A DNA stretch of 64,000 nt from Flavobacterium reichenbachii (GCF_002217435.1 NZ_MUHF01000037.1:1-64000); one strand, 5' to 3'; numbered from the stretch's first letter, positions 49,736-58,716 are shown. Translations and numbers: made by a program. Notes: generated from the sequence alone by a model not told the origin.

Positions 49736-50266
49736 ATGGGAAATTTATCAACAGCCACTTTTGGTGGAGGATGTTTTTGGTGTATTGAAGCTGTTATTCA
49801 GCGTTTAAAAGGAATAGAATCTTTAAAATCAGGCTATTCGGATGGCTTTATTAAAAATCCGCCTTATCGTGAAGTTTGTACAGGGAGAACTGGACATGCA
49901 GAAGTAATTCAAGTAACGTTTGACACTGACATAATTTCATATCATGACTTAATTTCAATTTTTATGACAAGTCATGATCCAACAACTTTAAATCGTCAGG
50001 GAGGCGACAGCGGTACTCAATACCGTTCTATAATATTGTATCACGACGAAACGCAGAAAGAAATTGCTGAACAGGTTTTCGAAGAAGTTAAACCCATTTT
50101 TGATGATCCGATCGTAACCCAATTAAAACCTTTTGAAGTGTTTTATGAGGCCGAAGATTATCATCAGAATTATTATAACGAAAATCAGGAAGCGGGTTAC
50201 TGCCAAATGGTGATTGATCCTAAAGTTCAGAAATTGAAAAAAATGTATGCTGATAAATTAGCATAA
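49736..50266 (+). CDS. msrA: Peptide-methionine (S)-S-oxide reductase
   Basis: A 176-residue MsrA that reduces the S-epimer of methionine sulfoxide in oxidised proteins. The catalytic motif GGGCFWCIEAV lies at residues 11-21, with the reactive Cys14. The GYSDG, YREVCTGRTGHAEV and DPTTLNRQGGDSGTQYRS signature blocks follow, and a C-terminal EAGYCQMV holds the resolving Cys. No MsrB domain is fused. The stop is 7 bases before selO, so the two are almost surely co-transcribed, joining two redox-stress proteins. Confidence 0.95.
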   Translation: MGNLSTATFGGGCFWCIEAVIQRLKGIESLKSGYSDGFIKNPPYREVCTGRTGHAEVIQVTFDTDIISYHDLISIFMTSHDPTTLNRQGGDSGTQYRSIILYHDETQKEIAEQVFEEVKPIFDDPIVTQLKPFEVFYEAEDYHQNYYNENQEAGYCQMVIDPKVQKLKKMYADKLA

Positions 50267-50273
50267 TTATAAA

Positions 50274-51842
50274 ATGAAAAATTTAAAAATAAAGAACAGA
50301 TTTACAGCTGAATTGCCGGCAGACCCAAATGAAACTAACGAAATACGTCAAGTTTCAAATGCGTTGTTTTCATATGTAAATCCAGAAAAACCATCAAATC
50401 CTAAACTAATTCATGCTTCAGAGGATGTCGCTGAATTGGTTGGGATTTCTAAGGATGAAATTCAGTCAGAAGCCTTTCTGAATGTTTTTTCGGGAAAAGA
50501 CATACTCCCGGAAACGCGGCCGTATGCGATGTGTTATGCGGGTCATCAGTTTGGAAATTGGGCTGGACAGTTGGGCGACGGGCGTGCTATTAACTTAACA
50601 GAAATAGAGCACAACAATCAGTTTTTTACCTTACAGCTCAAAGGAGCCGGAAAAACGCCATACTCCAGAACTGCAGATGGCTTAGCGGTTTTGCGATCTT
50701 CAATTAGAGAATATTTATGTGCCGAAGCGATGCATTATTTGGGTGTTCCCACTACTCGATCGCTTTCTCTAATGCTTTCTGGTGACGAAGTTTTGCGTGA
50801 CATTTTGTATAACGGAAATCCTGCGTACGAAAAAGGCGCGATAGTTTGCCGTGTTGCACCATCATTTATTCGTTTTGGAAGTTTCGAAATGATCACTTCT
50901 CGAAATGAATTGAAAAATCTAAAACAATTTGCAGAATATACGATCAAACATTATTTTCCAGAAATCAAGGGAGAACCAAAAGATCAGTACATTCAATTTT
51001 TTAAAACTGTTGCCGACACAACCCGCGAAATGATTCTGCATTGGCAGCGAGTTGGCTTTGTCCACGGTGTGATGAATACCGACAATATGTCTATTCACGG
51101 AATTACAATTGATTATGGTCCTTACGGATGGCTTGAAAATTATGATCCGAACTGGACACCGAACACAACAGACAGTCAAAACCGAAGATATCGTTTCGGG
51201 AATCAGCCTCAGGTTGCACAATGGAATTTATTTCAGCTGGCCAATGCTTTATACCCTTTAATAAATGAAGCAAAGCCTTTAGAAGATATTTTAGAATCTT
51301 TTATGATCAATTTTGATAATGATTATAAAACAATGTTTTTAAGCAAGTTAGGATTACTAACTTCAACAGAAACTGACAATGAATTAATTGCTGATTTAGA
51401 ATCAAATCTGCAAATGTCTGAAACAGATATGACAATCTTTTTTAGAAATTTAAGCGCTGTTAAAAAGGAAGATACTGTCGAAAAAGCATTTAATAAAATA
51501 AAAGATGCCTTTTATATTTTAGACGAAATTTCGAATAATGTTTTAGAAAACTGGACAAATTGGTTTTCTTCTTATCTAAAAAGATTGGATATTGAAAACT
51601 TGTCAAATGAAGATCGTGCGGTAAAAATGAATGCTGTAAATCCTAAGTATGTTTTACGAAATTACATGGCACAATTGAGTATTGATGCTGCAGATCAGGG
51701 AGATTATTCATTAGTTAATGAATTATATATATTGTTGCAGAAACCATATGAGGAACAACCCGAAATGGAAAAATGGTTTGCCAAAAGACCAGATTGGGCC
51801 CGTTCAAAAGTTGGCTGTTCTATGCTTTCTTGCAGCTCTTAA
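50274..51842 (+). CDS. selO: Protein adenylyltransferase SelO (YdiU family)
   Basis: A 522-residue pseudokinase that AMPylates Ser/Thr/Tyr of target proteins. Family blocks: YAMCYAGHQFGNWAGQLGDGRAI, LQLKGAGKTPYSRTADGLAVLRSS, GVPTTRSL, GFVHGVMNTDNMSIHG and TIDYGPYGWLE. The last two hold the catalytic Asp/Asn and the DYG metal site. The C-terminus is KVGCSMLSCSS, with Cys third from the end, where eukaryotic SelO carries selenocysteine. It is second in an operon with msrA. The length and motifs look complete. Confidence 0.95.
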   Translation: MKNLKIKNRFTAELPADPNETNEIRQVSNALFSYVNPEKPSNPKLIHASEDVAELVGISKDEIQSEAFLNVFSGKDILPETRPYAMCYAGHQFGNWAGQLGDGRAINLTEIEHNNQFFTLQLKGAGKTPYSRTADGLAVLRSSIREYLCAEAMHYLGVPTTRSLSLMLSGDEVLRDILYNGNPAYEKGAIVCRVAPSFIRFGSFEMITSRNELKNLKQFAEYTIKHYFPEIKGEPKDQYIQFFKTVADTTREMILHWQRVGFVHGVMNTDNMSIHGITIDYGPYGWLENYDPNWTPNTTDSQNRRYRFGNQPQVAQWNLFQLANALYPLINEAKPLEDILESFMINFDNDYKTMFLSKLGLLTSTETDNELIADLESNLQMSETDMTIFFRNLSAVKKEDTVEKAFNKIKDAFYILDEISNNVLENWTNWFSSYLKRLDIENLSNEDRAVKMNAVNPKYVLRNYMAQLSIDAADQGDYSLVNELYILLQKPYEEQPEMEKWFAKRPDWARSKVGCSMLSCSS

Positions 51843-51851
51843 AATTTTTTT

Positions 51852-51898
51852 GCCGAGAATTCACGAATTGACTTAATGCATTTTAGTGAGTTCTCGGC
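51852..51898. terminator. Bidirectional hairpin terminator
   Basis: GCCGAGAATTCAC (51852-51864) pairs GTGAGTTCTCGGC (51886-51898) with one mismatch, between convergent selO and ypdA. T7 precedes and TAATTTTTAT follows. Confidence 0.82.
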
Positions 51899-51904
51899 TA
51901 ATTT

Positions 51905-52870
51905 TTATCTGGTTATAAAATCTACAATCATATTGGCATGAATTCTTGAATTTTCAATAAACCATTTGTGTGTCTGCATACCACCGCAAACTACTCCTGC
52001 CAGAAATAAACCTTTTACATTAGTTTCCATAGTTTCCGGATCATAAACCGGAATCTTCAATTCGTCTTCCGACAATTGAATTCCCATATTTTCCAGAAAT
52101 GCTAAATCTGGCTTATAGCCGGTTAAGGCTAAAACAAAATCATTTTCTATGCTTACTTTTCCATTTGGAGTTTCAATTTCGACTTCATTTTCTTTAATAT
52201 CAGTAATATTAGATTCAAAATAAGCTTTAATACTTCCTTCAGCAATTCTGTTTTCTATATCTGGTTTTACCCAATACTTTACTCTGTTATTGATTTCGTT
52301 TTTACGAATTACCATTGTCACATTTGCTCCTTTTCGCCAGCATTCTAAAGCTGCATCCACAGAAGAATTATTAGCGCCAACAACCAGAATATTCCTAAAA
52401 GCATACTCGTGTGCTTCTTTATAATAATGACGAACTTTTGGCAGCTCCTCGCCTTTTATATTCATCTTGATCGGAATATCATAAAAGCCAGTTGCAATAA
52501 TGACGTTTGCAGCTTCGTAAAAATTCTTATCGGTCTGAACCTTAAAAGAGCCATTTTCCTGTTTTATCACTTCAGAAACTTTTTCGAATAGATGAATGGA
52601 AAAATTAAAATACCGATGAATATTTCGATAATATTCTAAAGCTTCCTGGCGTCCTGGCTTTGGTGCCAGACAGTTAAACGGAATATCACCAATTTCCAGC
52701 CTTTCTGCTGTAGAGAAAAAAGTCATGTACAATGGATAATTGAAAATACTGTTTACAATTGCGCCTTTTTCTATAATGAGATAACGTAAGTTTTTCTTTT
52801 GTGCCTCGATTGCGCAAGCCAGTCCAATTGGTCCGCCTCCAACAATTATTAAGTCATATTGTTCTGTCAT
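51905..52870 (-). CDS. ypdA: YpdA-family FAD-dependent (bacillithiol disulfide) reductase
   Basis: A 321-residue FAD/NAD(P)H oxidoreductase. Dinucleotide-binding Gly motifs: GGGPIGLACAIEAQ at the N-terminus (FAD) and VVGANNSSVDAALE mid-protein (NADPH). It lacks a thioredoxin-reductase CxxC and has ALTGYKPD and LFLAGVVCGGMQTHKWFIEN near the end, a YpdA pattern. The family reduces bacillithiol disulfide. This implies bacillithiol use, though the biosynthesis genes are not in the window. It ends five bases before the CYTH gene start region and probably shares its transcript. Confidence 0.88.
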   Translation of the reverse strand: MTEQYDLIIVGGGPIGLACAIEAQKKNLRYLIIEKGAIVNSIFNYPLYMTFFSTAERLEIGDIPFNCLAPKPGRQEALEYYRNIHRYFNFSIHLFEKVSEVIKQENGSFKVQTDKNFYEAANVIIATGFYDIPIKMNIKGEELPKVRHYYKEAHEYAFRNILVVGANNSSVDAALECWRKGANVTMVIRKNEINNRVKYWVKPDIENRIAEGSIKAYFESNITDIKENEVEIETPNGKVSIENDFVLALTGYKPDLAFLENMGIQLSEDELKIPVYDPETMETNVKGLFLAGVVCGGMQTHKWFIENSRIHANMIVDFITR

Positions 52871-52875
52871 AATAG

Positions 52876-53346
52876 TTATTTCCAGTCTTTAAAAGGATTT
52901 TTGCTCAAATAAGCGTTATAGTAACGCGGGTCATTTGTAACTTCTTCTCCCAGCCAGTCTGGTTTTTCAAATTTATCATCTTCAGATTTAAGTTCAATTT
53001 CAGCCATAATTAAGCCTTCATTTTCTCCATAAAATTCATCTACTTCAAAAATGTGATTTCCTGATTTAATCTCAAAACGTGTTTTTTCAATTTTTCCTTT
53101 TTCACATAACTTCAGCAATTCCTGAGCTTCATCAACCGGAATTTCATTTTCCCATTCAAAACGAGACATTCCGCCCTGATGGCCGATACCTTTTATGGTG
53201 ATAAATCCTTTCTGTCCCTTAATTCTAACTCTGACTGTTCGCTCCGGAATTGAACTCAAATAACCTTGTGCAATTTTATTTTGAGTAAAAGCCTGTTCTT
53301 TAAAATCTTCTGATTTTACAAGAAACTTTCTTTCAATTTCAATCAT
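52876..53346 (-). CDS. CYTH-domain (triphosphate tunnel) protein
   Basis: A 156-residue protein forming a CYTH / triphosphate tunnel metalloenzyme domain. The N-terminal MIEIERKFLV holds the E-x-E-x-K motif. YLSSIPERTVRVRIKGQKGFITIKG, FEWENEIPVDEAQELL, KTRFEI and FEVDEFYGENEGLIMAEIEL follow with the alternating acidic and basic tunnel residues. Such enzymes hydrolyse inorganic or organic triphosphates; class IV adenylate cyclases share the fold. The start at 53346 is preferred over an upstream Met 8 residues earlier, because MIEIERKF is the family start. It is followed 5 bases later by ypdA. Confidence 0.85.
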   Translation of the reverse strand: MIEIERKFLVKSEDFKEQAFTQNKIAQGYLSSIPERTVRVRIKGQKGFITIKGIGHQGGMSRFEWENEIPVDEAQELLKLCEKGKIEKTRFEIKSGNHIFEVDEFYGENEGLIMAEIELKSEDDKFEKPDWLGEEVTNDPRYYNAYLSKNPFKDWK

Positions 53347-53650
53347 TTCTACTTCTAAATTAATTTTCAATGCAAGTTACTCAAATTAATTTAGTCTTAT
53401 TATTTTGAATTGTTATTGCCGCACTAATTTTAACAAACATGTATCTTAAAGTATTGTTTATGAACAAAATACAGAAAATGAGTTTTCTATTAATGTATTC
53501 TGTATTCAATTTTTTTATAATTTTGATATAACATTTACTTCTCGACTTACTTCAAAAAAAATATCAACTAATGTAATCGCCTCTAGATCACTTTTTTCAT
53601 TTAAAATTTAGCTGTAAATAGAAAGTTAGTATTAATTAAAATTTAGTATT

Positions 53651-53890
53651 ATGAATATTCCTTATATTATAATTACTGTATTAGTGGGCTTAACTTGTGG
53701 TATTTTAGGTTACTTTCTGGGGAAAATGAATTCCAAAAAAGATGTAACTCTAGCGTCGGCACTGCAAGCAGATTTAGATGTCTGCAAAGCCCATACAAAA
53801 AATTTAACAACCAGAATCCATTCTTTAGAAGCTGATATTATTAATATAAAAACTAAAAGTTCTGTTGCTGATGGTGAGAGACAGGAATAA
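53651..53890 (+). CDS. Small membrane-anchored coiled-coil protein
   Basis: A 79-residue protein: an N-terminal membrane helix (PYIIITVLVGLTCGILGYFLG, about 4-24), a Lys/Asp stretch, and a C-terminal heptad-like region (LQADLDVCKAHTKNLTTRIHSLEADIINIKTK) likely to form a coiled coil. This layout is common for small inner-membrane scaffolds. No known family. It stands alone, with tiny or decayed reading frames after it. Confidence 0.6.
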   Translation: MNIPYIIITVLVGLTCGILGYFLGKMNSKKDVTLASALQADLDVCKAHTKNLTTRIHSLEADIINIKTKSSVADGERQE

Positions 53891-54015
53891 TGGGTTGGAA
53901 AGAAGTTTCTGAAAAACTGTGGATAAATTACAATCTATTTTAGCTTTCGAAGAAAATGGCTGAAATACAAATATCAACAGGAAAATTTGAGGATCTTAAA
54001 AGAATTAGTGATTAA
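53890..54015 (+). other. Short spacer with possible decayed coding sequence
   Basis: A TAATG overlap with the preceding stop opens a 17-codon frame (MGWKEVSEKLWINYNLF). After its TAG the same frame continues to another ATG (53956) and ends at 54015. A different frame reads KTVDKLQSILAFEENG and a third WLKYKYQQENLRILKELVINQ. This looks like a short remnant broken by frameshifts, but it could be chance. Confidence 0.25.
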
Positions 54016-55056
54016 TCAGATAAGAAATCCAGAATCCCATTCTTTTGCCGTATTATACCATAATTGTCCTTTTGAAACTTCCAAAGGGCAGTCAAAATTG
54101 TTGTTGTAAAGAGCCCCTGTTCCTAATCCTTGCGGCATTCTTGAGTTTTGCATAAAGGTCCATTGTGCAATTGCATTCAATCCAATATTACTTTCTAGTG
54201 CTGATGTGATCCACCATCCTATATTGTACTTTTCTGCCAGCGAAATCCATTCTTGCGTTCCTCTAAAACCTCCAACAAAACTAGGCTTTAGAATAATGTA
54301 TTGCGGTTTTATTTTTTGTAAAATATCTTCTTTTTCTTTCAATGAAAATACGCCAATTAATTCCTCATCCAAAGCAATGGGAAAAGGTGTCTGAAAACAT
54401 AAATCTGACATAGCACTTATATTTCCTTTTGCAATTGGCTGTTCTATGCTATGTAACTCAAATTTATCTAATTGATTTAGTTTATCTAAAGCTTCATTTA
54501 AAGCAAAAGCACCATTGGCATCAACACGAATTTCTACTTGAGATGATGAAAAATGGGTACGAATAAAATGTAGTAATTCTAATTCTTTTTTAAAGTCGAT
54601 AGCTCCAATCTTGAGTTTTATACAGTTAAAACCTTGTTCTAATTTCTCTTCAATCTGCTCTTTCATAAAAGAAGCTTCGCCCATCCAGACTAAACCATTT
54701 ATAACAATAGATTTTAGATTCCCAGTAAATTCAGAAGGAAATAAAATATAAGGATTGGTACTCTTAAGAGATAAAAAAGCCATTTCTATTCCAAATTGAA
54801 TAGATGGAAATTCTAAAAGCGACTCCCAAAGTGCAGTTTCACCTAAATGAATATTCTGGCAAGCCCAGTTTAGTTTTTCTTCATAATCAGCCCGATCGTC
54901 TGCACTTAAGCCACGCAGTATACCACATTCTCCTATACCTTTTTTACCATCTTTATCAAGAATAATAAACCAGGTTTCTTTCTCGGTCATCACTCCTCTG
55001 GAAGTTCCTGAAGGTCGCTTAAAATCAAGCATGTATTTATGGTAAGTGGCTTTCAT
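54016..55056 (-). CDS. menC: o-Succinylbenzoate synthase
   Basis: A 346-residue enolase-superfamily enzyme that dehydrates SHCHC to o-succinylbenzoate in menaquinone synthesis. Landmarks: the acid/base lysine in IKLKIGAIDF, metal ligands in RVDANGAF (Asp), SIEQPI (Glu) and ALDEELIG (Asp), and the second catalytic Lys in YIILKPSFVGGF. N-terminal capping domain at about 1-120. It belongs to the men cluster with menA and menB, from which two unrelated genes and a palindromic repeat now separate it. No menE follows in this window. Confidence 0.93.
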   Translation of the reverse strand: MKATYHKYMLDFKRPSGTSRGVMTEKETWFIILDKDGKKGIGECGILRGLSADDRADYEEKLNWACQNIHLGETALWESLLEFPSIQFGIEMAFLSLKSTNPYILFPSEFTGNLKSIVINGLVWMGEASFMKEQIEEKLEQGFNCIKLKIGAIDFKKELELLHFIRTHFSSSQVEIRVDANGAFALNEALDKLNQLDKFELHSIEQPIAKGNISAMSDLCFQTPFPIALDEELIGVFSLKEKEDILQKIKPQYIILKPSFVGGFRGTQEWISLAEKYNIGWWITSALESNIGLNAIAQWTFMQNSRMPQGLGTGALYNNNFDCPLEVSKGQLWYNTAKEWDSGFLI

Positions 55057-55094
55057 TTTAATAATACTGAAATTATTAGTTTAAGTTCCTGATG

Positions 55095-56294
55095 CTAAAA
55101 TAATTTTAGTACTCTTTCGTAATCTTTAGATTGAATGCCTGCTTTTTGAAAAGCAGCAAAATCTAACTTGGTTTTATCTGTCCAGCTTAAGTTTTCGCTT
55201 ACGTTTTGATTTTGGTATTTTTTGTAGATTGTTTTTGCTTCACTAAAATTATCGTCTAAAAGATATACGTGCGCAAGATTTAATTTTACCAACAATTCGG
55301 TATCATCAATCTTCTCTCCTTCTTTCAGAAATTTTATTGCCTTTGCGTACTGTTTTGTCAAAATGTAACAATAACCAATTGAACTATAATCTAATGCTGT
55401 TGCTTTACCCTCATTAATTATTGTAGTTAATCTTTGAATTGCTTCGTTATACTTTTGCGTATTTATTAAAACAGCAGCTTGGGTCCTTAAATCATTAAAG
55501 ACATTTTTAGAAATATCAACATCTTTATAACAGGCGTTTCCAAAATCTTTATAAACTTTGTTTTTTTCTATCGGAAGCAATTTTTGAAATTCTGTATAAC
55601 GATATTGTTTCATTATTTTCTCGAGAATACAAACGCAGAAATCATCAGAATTGGCCATTTTTTGCGCCATCGTCGATGTTTTGCATAAACTTATAATTTC
55701 GTTTTTATTATCTTGATTCCAGCCTCGATTAAGTTTAACATCAACCCATGGCACTACTTCCAAAACAACTTTTTGGTTCAGAAACCAATTTTTACTTTCA
55801 AAACCAAACCAAATTACAGGTGTATTTTCTTTTATACAAGAAGATTTATCCAATGATAATCTTTTTGCGTCTTTACTAACAGGTTCAAGCTGTGCGTAGC
55901 AGGCTGTGTCTGTTTTGCCATCGCTGACATATTTTTTTGCATTTTCGCTTGATGTAAAAATAGAATACGTGCATTTATCATCTCCGGAAATTTTTGACAT
56001 TAAAAAAACAGCACCGGCAGAACCCTGACTAATTCCTGTAGGATCCGGAATAGCTTTAAGGACAGAAACCAAGCTGTTTGACATTTGCTGATTTTCGTCT
56101 AAAAGTGTAATTCTATAAACTATTTCTGTTGTTCCAACTGGCAGATCTTCGGTATAAACGGTAATTCGATCTCGTGCAGAAACAATAATTTCTTTTGTTG
56201 TTGAACGTTCTTTGTCCCAATAACCATCTTTTTGAGCAAATGAACTGCAAAAAGAAATAAAAGAAAAGAATAAAAATATTTTTTTGAAAGTCAT
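55095..56294 (-). CDS. Secreted TPR-containing hypothetical protein
   Basis: A 399-residue protein with a signal peptide (FLFFSFISFCSSFAQ, cleavage about residue 20). The middle (about 25-260) is beta-rich, with four or more Cys (CTYSIF, TACYAQL, CKTSTMAQK, CVCILEKIMKQY). From about 275 there are TPR-like helices (INTQKYNEAIQRLTTIINEGKATALDYSSIGYCYILTKQYAKAIKFLKEGEKIDD). It is probably a periplasmic scaffold; the function is unknown. It lies between menC and DUF2199 on the same strand. Confidence 0.7.
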   Translation of the reverse strand: MTFKKIFLFFSFISFCSSFAQKDGYWDKERSTTKEIIVSARDRITVYTEDLPVGTTEIVYRITLLDENQQMSNSLVSVLKAIPDPTGISQGSAGAVFLMSKISGDDKCTYSIFTSSENAKKYVSDGKTDTACYAQLEPVSKDAKRLSLDKSSCIKENTPVIWFGFESKNWFLNQKVVLEVVPWVDVKLNRGWNQDNKNEIISLCKTSTMAQKMANSDDFCVCILEKIMKQYRYTEFQKLLPIEKNKVYKDFGNACYKDVDISKNVFNDLRTQAAVLINTQKYNEAIQRLTTIINEGKATALDYSSIGYCYILTKQYAKAIKFLKEGEKIDDTELLVKLNLAHVYLLDDNFSEAKTIYKKYQNQNVSENLSWTDKTKLDFAAFQKAGIQSKDYERVLKLF

Positions 56295-56297
56295 ATT

Positions 56298-56822
56298 TTA
56301 TGATTTATTTTCAATTCCGCTAATCATACTTTGAATTCTTTTTTCAGCTTCAGCTTTTGTAATTCCTTCGTAAAAATCTTTAACAAAAGGATGATCAAAA
56401 TCCTTATGAGGAAAAATGACAGGTCTGCTGTTTCCTTTCTGAGTTACTACTGTTGTCGGAATGCTTTCTGAAAAATTATATTCACTGACATTATTGTTGA
56501 GCCATCCAAAATACTGAGTTTCGTGATTTTCATTATCAAAATTTTCCAGATAATCATTAAAACTTTTTTCACTAAGAGAAACCCATAGCCCGTATTCTAA
56601 ATCTTCGCAATGATCATTTACTTCCTGAATTAGAACGCAGCGTATAAATCTAGCTGTTGCTTCTGGATATTTGATAACACAAAAATCTTCGTCGATTACG
56701 GCAATTTCTTCTTTATCTTCATCTGAAAGGGAAGAATAATTATTGGGTGAAATATAAGTTAAAGCCGGCCACTCTGAATGTTCCTGATTACAGCATTCAC
56801 AAATGTATTTTGTATCGTTCAT
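56298..56822 (-). CDS. DUF2199 domain protein
   Basis: A 174-residue soluble protein of the DUF2199 family: YICECCNQEHSEWPALTYISPNNY, where the Cys and His would bind a metal, then CVIKYPEATARFIRCVLIQEVND and LEYGLWVSLSEKSFNDYLENF, the family core. The C-terminal GNSRPVIFPHKDFDHPFVKDFYEGITK is also typical. An upstream in-frame ATG at 56915 is rejected because it reads through the dispersed repeat. The function is unknown. It precedes the TPR gene by 3 bases. Confidence 0.85.
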   Translation of the reverse strand: MNDTKYICECCNQEHSEWPALTYISPNNYSSLSDEDKEEIAVIDEDFCVIKYPEATARFIRCVLIQEVNDHCEDLEYGLWVSLSEKSFNDYLENFDNENHETQYFGWLNNNVSEYNFSESIPTTVVTQKGNSRPVIFPHKDFDHPFVKDFYEGITKAEAEKRIQSMISGIENKS

Positions 56823-56853
56823 TATATTAAATATATTATGCAAACTTAATTCA

Positions 56854-56939
56854 TAGCCCCGATAGAGGCGGTATCCTTTTTTGAGGCGTCCCGAATTTTC
56901 GGGGTAACGCCTCAAAAAAGATATAGCCGAAAGCGGGAT
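56854..56939 (-). repeat. Dispersed flavobacterial palindromic repeat, copy 2
   Basis: On the minus strand it starts ATCCCGCTTTCGGCTATATC and ends ACCGCCTCTATCGGGGCTA, the same outer frame as 47905-47973. The core is a larger hairpin: GAGGCGT pairing ACGCCTC with an inner CCCGAA/TTCGGG stem. It lies directly upstream of the DUF2199 gene. Confidence 0.75.
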
Positions 56940-56955
56940 CAGCTTCTAAAATAAA

Positions 56956-57633
56956 TTACAATTCTATTGATTCTCCGATTTTAAGAAGCATTAAGTCTTT
57001 TCCTTTATCAAAAAATTTACGGATAGATTCTTCGTGATTGATTTCTATGTATCCAAAAGTATCAAAATGATATCCAAGGATTTTATCACATTCTACAAAA
57101 TCAGACGCAATAATAGCATCCTCAACATCCATCGTAAAATTATTACCAATAGGCAGAATGGCCAAGTCTAGTTTTGTACGGAGCGGAATTAATTTTAAAT
57201 CCATTGTAAGCGCTGTATCACCGGCGATATAGATGTTTTTGTGTTCCCCTTCAATGACAAATCCACCAGGATTTCCGCCATAAGTTCCATCAGGAAACGA
57301 ACTTGAATGGATTGCATTTACATATTTTACTTTTCCGAAGTCGAATTTCCAGCTTCCGCCATGATTCATAGGATGTGCATTAAAACCTTTTTTTGCGTAA
57401 TAGCTCGTAATTTCAGCATTAGAAACAATTACAGCGTTTGTGCGTTCAGCGATAGCTTCAACGTCTAAAACGTGATCTCCATGTGCATGAGTCAGTAAAA
57501 TATAATCTGCTTTTAAAGTATTTATATCAATCGATGCTGCTTGTGGATTTCCAGAAATAAATGGGTCAACAATAATGTGTTTCCCTCCAACTTCAATCCC
57601 TAAAGATGCGTGTCCGTAAAATGTAATTTTCAT
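56956..57633 (-). CDS. UPF0173-type metal-dependent hydrolase (MBL fold)
   Basis: A 225-residue metallo-beta-lactamase-fold hydrolase of the UPF0173 group (E. coli YtpX-like). Metal ligands: HAHGDHV (LLTHAHGDHVLDVE) near residue 50, and further His/Asp in MNHGGSWKFD, YIAGDTALTMD and YHFDTFGYI. The opening KITFYGHASLGIEVGGKHIIVDPFISGNP is characteristic. The substrate is unknown. It sits between menA and the DUF2199 gene; similar placement next to men genes occurs in other Bacteroidota. Confidence 0.9.
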   Translation of the reverse strand: MKITFYGHASLGIEVGGKHIIVDPFISGNPQAASIDINTLKADYILLTHAHGDHVLDVEAIAERTNAVIVSNAEITSYYAKKGFNAHPMNHGGSWKFDFGKVKYVNAIHSSSFPDGTYGGNPGGFVIEGEHKNIYIAGDTALTMDLKLIPLRTKLDLAILPIGNNFTMDVEDAIIASDFVECDKILGYHFDTFGYIEINHEESIRKFFDKGKDLMLLKIGESIEL

Positions 57634-57663
57634 TTTTTAAAATTTTTAAAGTTTAAAGTAAGT

Positions 57664-58626
57664 TTATCTTCCGCCTAAAAAAAGATTAACAATTATGTCT
57701 GATATCAATGAAATCATACATACCGTTAATAATATAGAAAGCAAAAATGTGCTAAGAGCCAGTTTTTTTAATTCTGGATCTAAAAGCTTAGGATTTTGGT
57801 TTTTATAAACTGTAATTAAATGTTTTGTCAACGGAATATAGGCCAATAAAAATAAATATTGGTCAAAATTATAATCGCTTAAAACGGCAAAAATTACCAC
57901 TAAAATCATTGCTGTAATGATTAGAGAAAAATGATAAATTTTAGCCTTAGCACCTCCCATTTGCACTACGATTGTGTTTTTACCAGATTTTCTATCTGAT
58001 TCTTCGTCGCGCATATTGTTTAGGTTTAAAACTCCAACGCTTAACAAACCAATAGAAACTGCCGGCAAAATCAAAAGTGGATCTATTTCTTTTGCATATA
58101 AAAAGTTCACTCCCAATACACTTACTAATCCGAAGAATACGAATACAAAAATATCACCAAATCCTCTATATCCGTAAGCTGAATTTCCAACCGTGTAACG
58201 AATAGCTGAAGCAATTGCTGCAATTCCAAGTAATAAAAAGAATATAGAATAACCAAAATTATCTTTTCCAAATGCAAAGTAAATTAGTATTACAGCTGAT
58301 AAAAGTGTTAGAATAGAGGTAATTATAATTGCTTTTTTCATTGCCTGCGGTGTGATTGCACCACTCTGAATAGCGCGTTGCGGCCCTACTCGATCTGCAT
58401 TATCTGTTCCTTTTACGCCATCGCCGTAATCGTTGGCAAAATTTGATAAGACCTGAAGTCCTAATGTTGTTAAAAGTGCAAAACCAAAAATTTTCCAGCT
58501 GAATACTTCGGTGGGTGTATTGATGGCTTCTGTTGGGTTTGAAAGTGCGTAAATACTTCCTACTATAATTCCGGAAACTGATAAAGGCAATGTGCGCAAT
58601 CTTGCGGCTTCAATCCAATGTTTCAT
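57664..58626 (-). CDS. menA: 1,4-Dihydroxy-2-naphthoate polyprenyltransferase
   Basis: A 320-residue UbiA-family prenyltransferase in the inner membrane. It attaches a polyprenyl chain to 1,4-dihydroxy-2-naphthoate to make demethylmenaquinone. About nine hydrophobic segments are visible. The Asp-rich motifs are NFANDYGDGVKGTDNADRVG and LNNMRDEESDRKSGKNT (Mg2+-diphosphate binding). The opening IEAARLRTLPLSVSGIIVGS is typical of MenA. It lies between menB and the UPF0173 gene, all on the minus strand. Confidence 0.94.
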   Translation of the reverse strand: MKHWIEAARLRTLPLSVSGIIVGSIYALSNPTEAINTPTEVFSWKIFGFALLTTLGLQVLSNFANDYGDGVKGTDNADRVGPQRAIQSGAITPQAMKKAIIITSILTLLSAVILIYFAFGKDNFGYSIFFLLLGIAAIASAIRYTVGNSAYGYRGFGDIFVFVFFGLVSVLGVNFLYAKEIDPLLILPAVSIGLLSVGVLNLNNMRDEESDRKSGKNTIVVQMGGAKAKIYHFSLIITAMILVVIFAVLSDYNFDQYLFLLAYIPLTKHLITVYKNQNPKLLDPELKKLALSTFLLSILLTVCMISLISDIIVNLFLGGR

Positions 58627-58656
58627 TATATTTTGTTTAGTTAATCTTTGTTTCAG

Positions 58657-58700
58657 GTTTCTAGTTTCAGGTTCGTAACTTGAAACCTGAAACTAGAAAC
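58657..58700. repeat. 17-bp perfect inverted repeat (TTTCAGG phrase)
   Basis: GTTTCTAGTTTCAGGTT (58657-58673) is the exact complement of 58684-58700, with a 10-base loop. The GTTTCAGGTTTC phrase at 58650-58661 also occurs near 1607. It lies between menB and menA and could reduce read-through, but no T-tract follows. Confidence 0.65.
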
Positions 58701-58716
58701 TATTTTTATAACTTTT

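Noticed and set aside
56823..56915. Longer DUF2199 protein starting at 56915
   Set aside because: The extra residues read through the dispersed palindrome; MNDTKYICECC at 56822 is the natural start.
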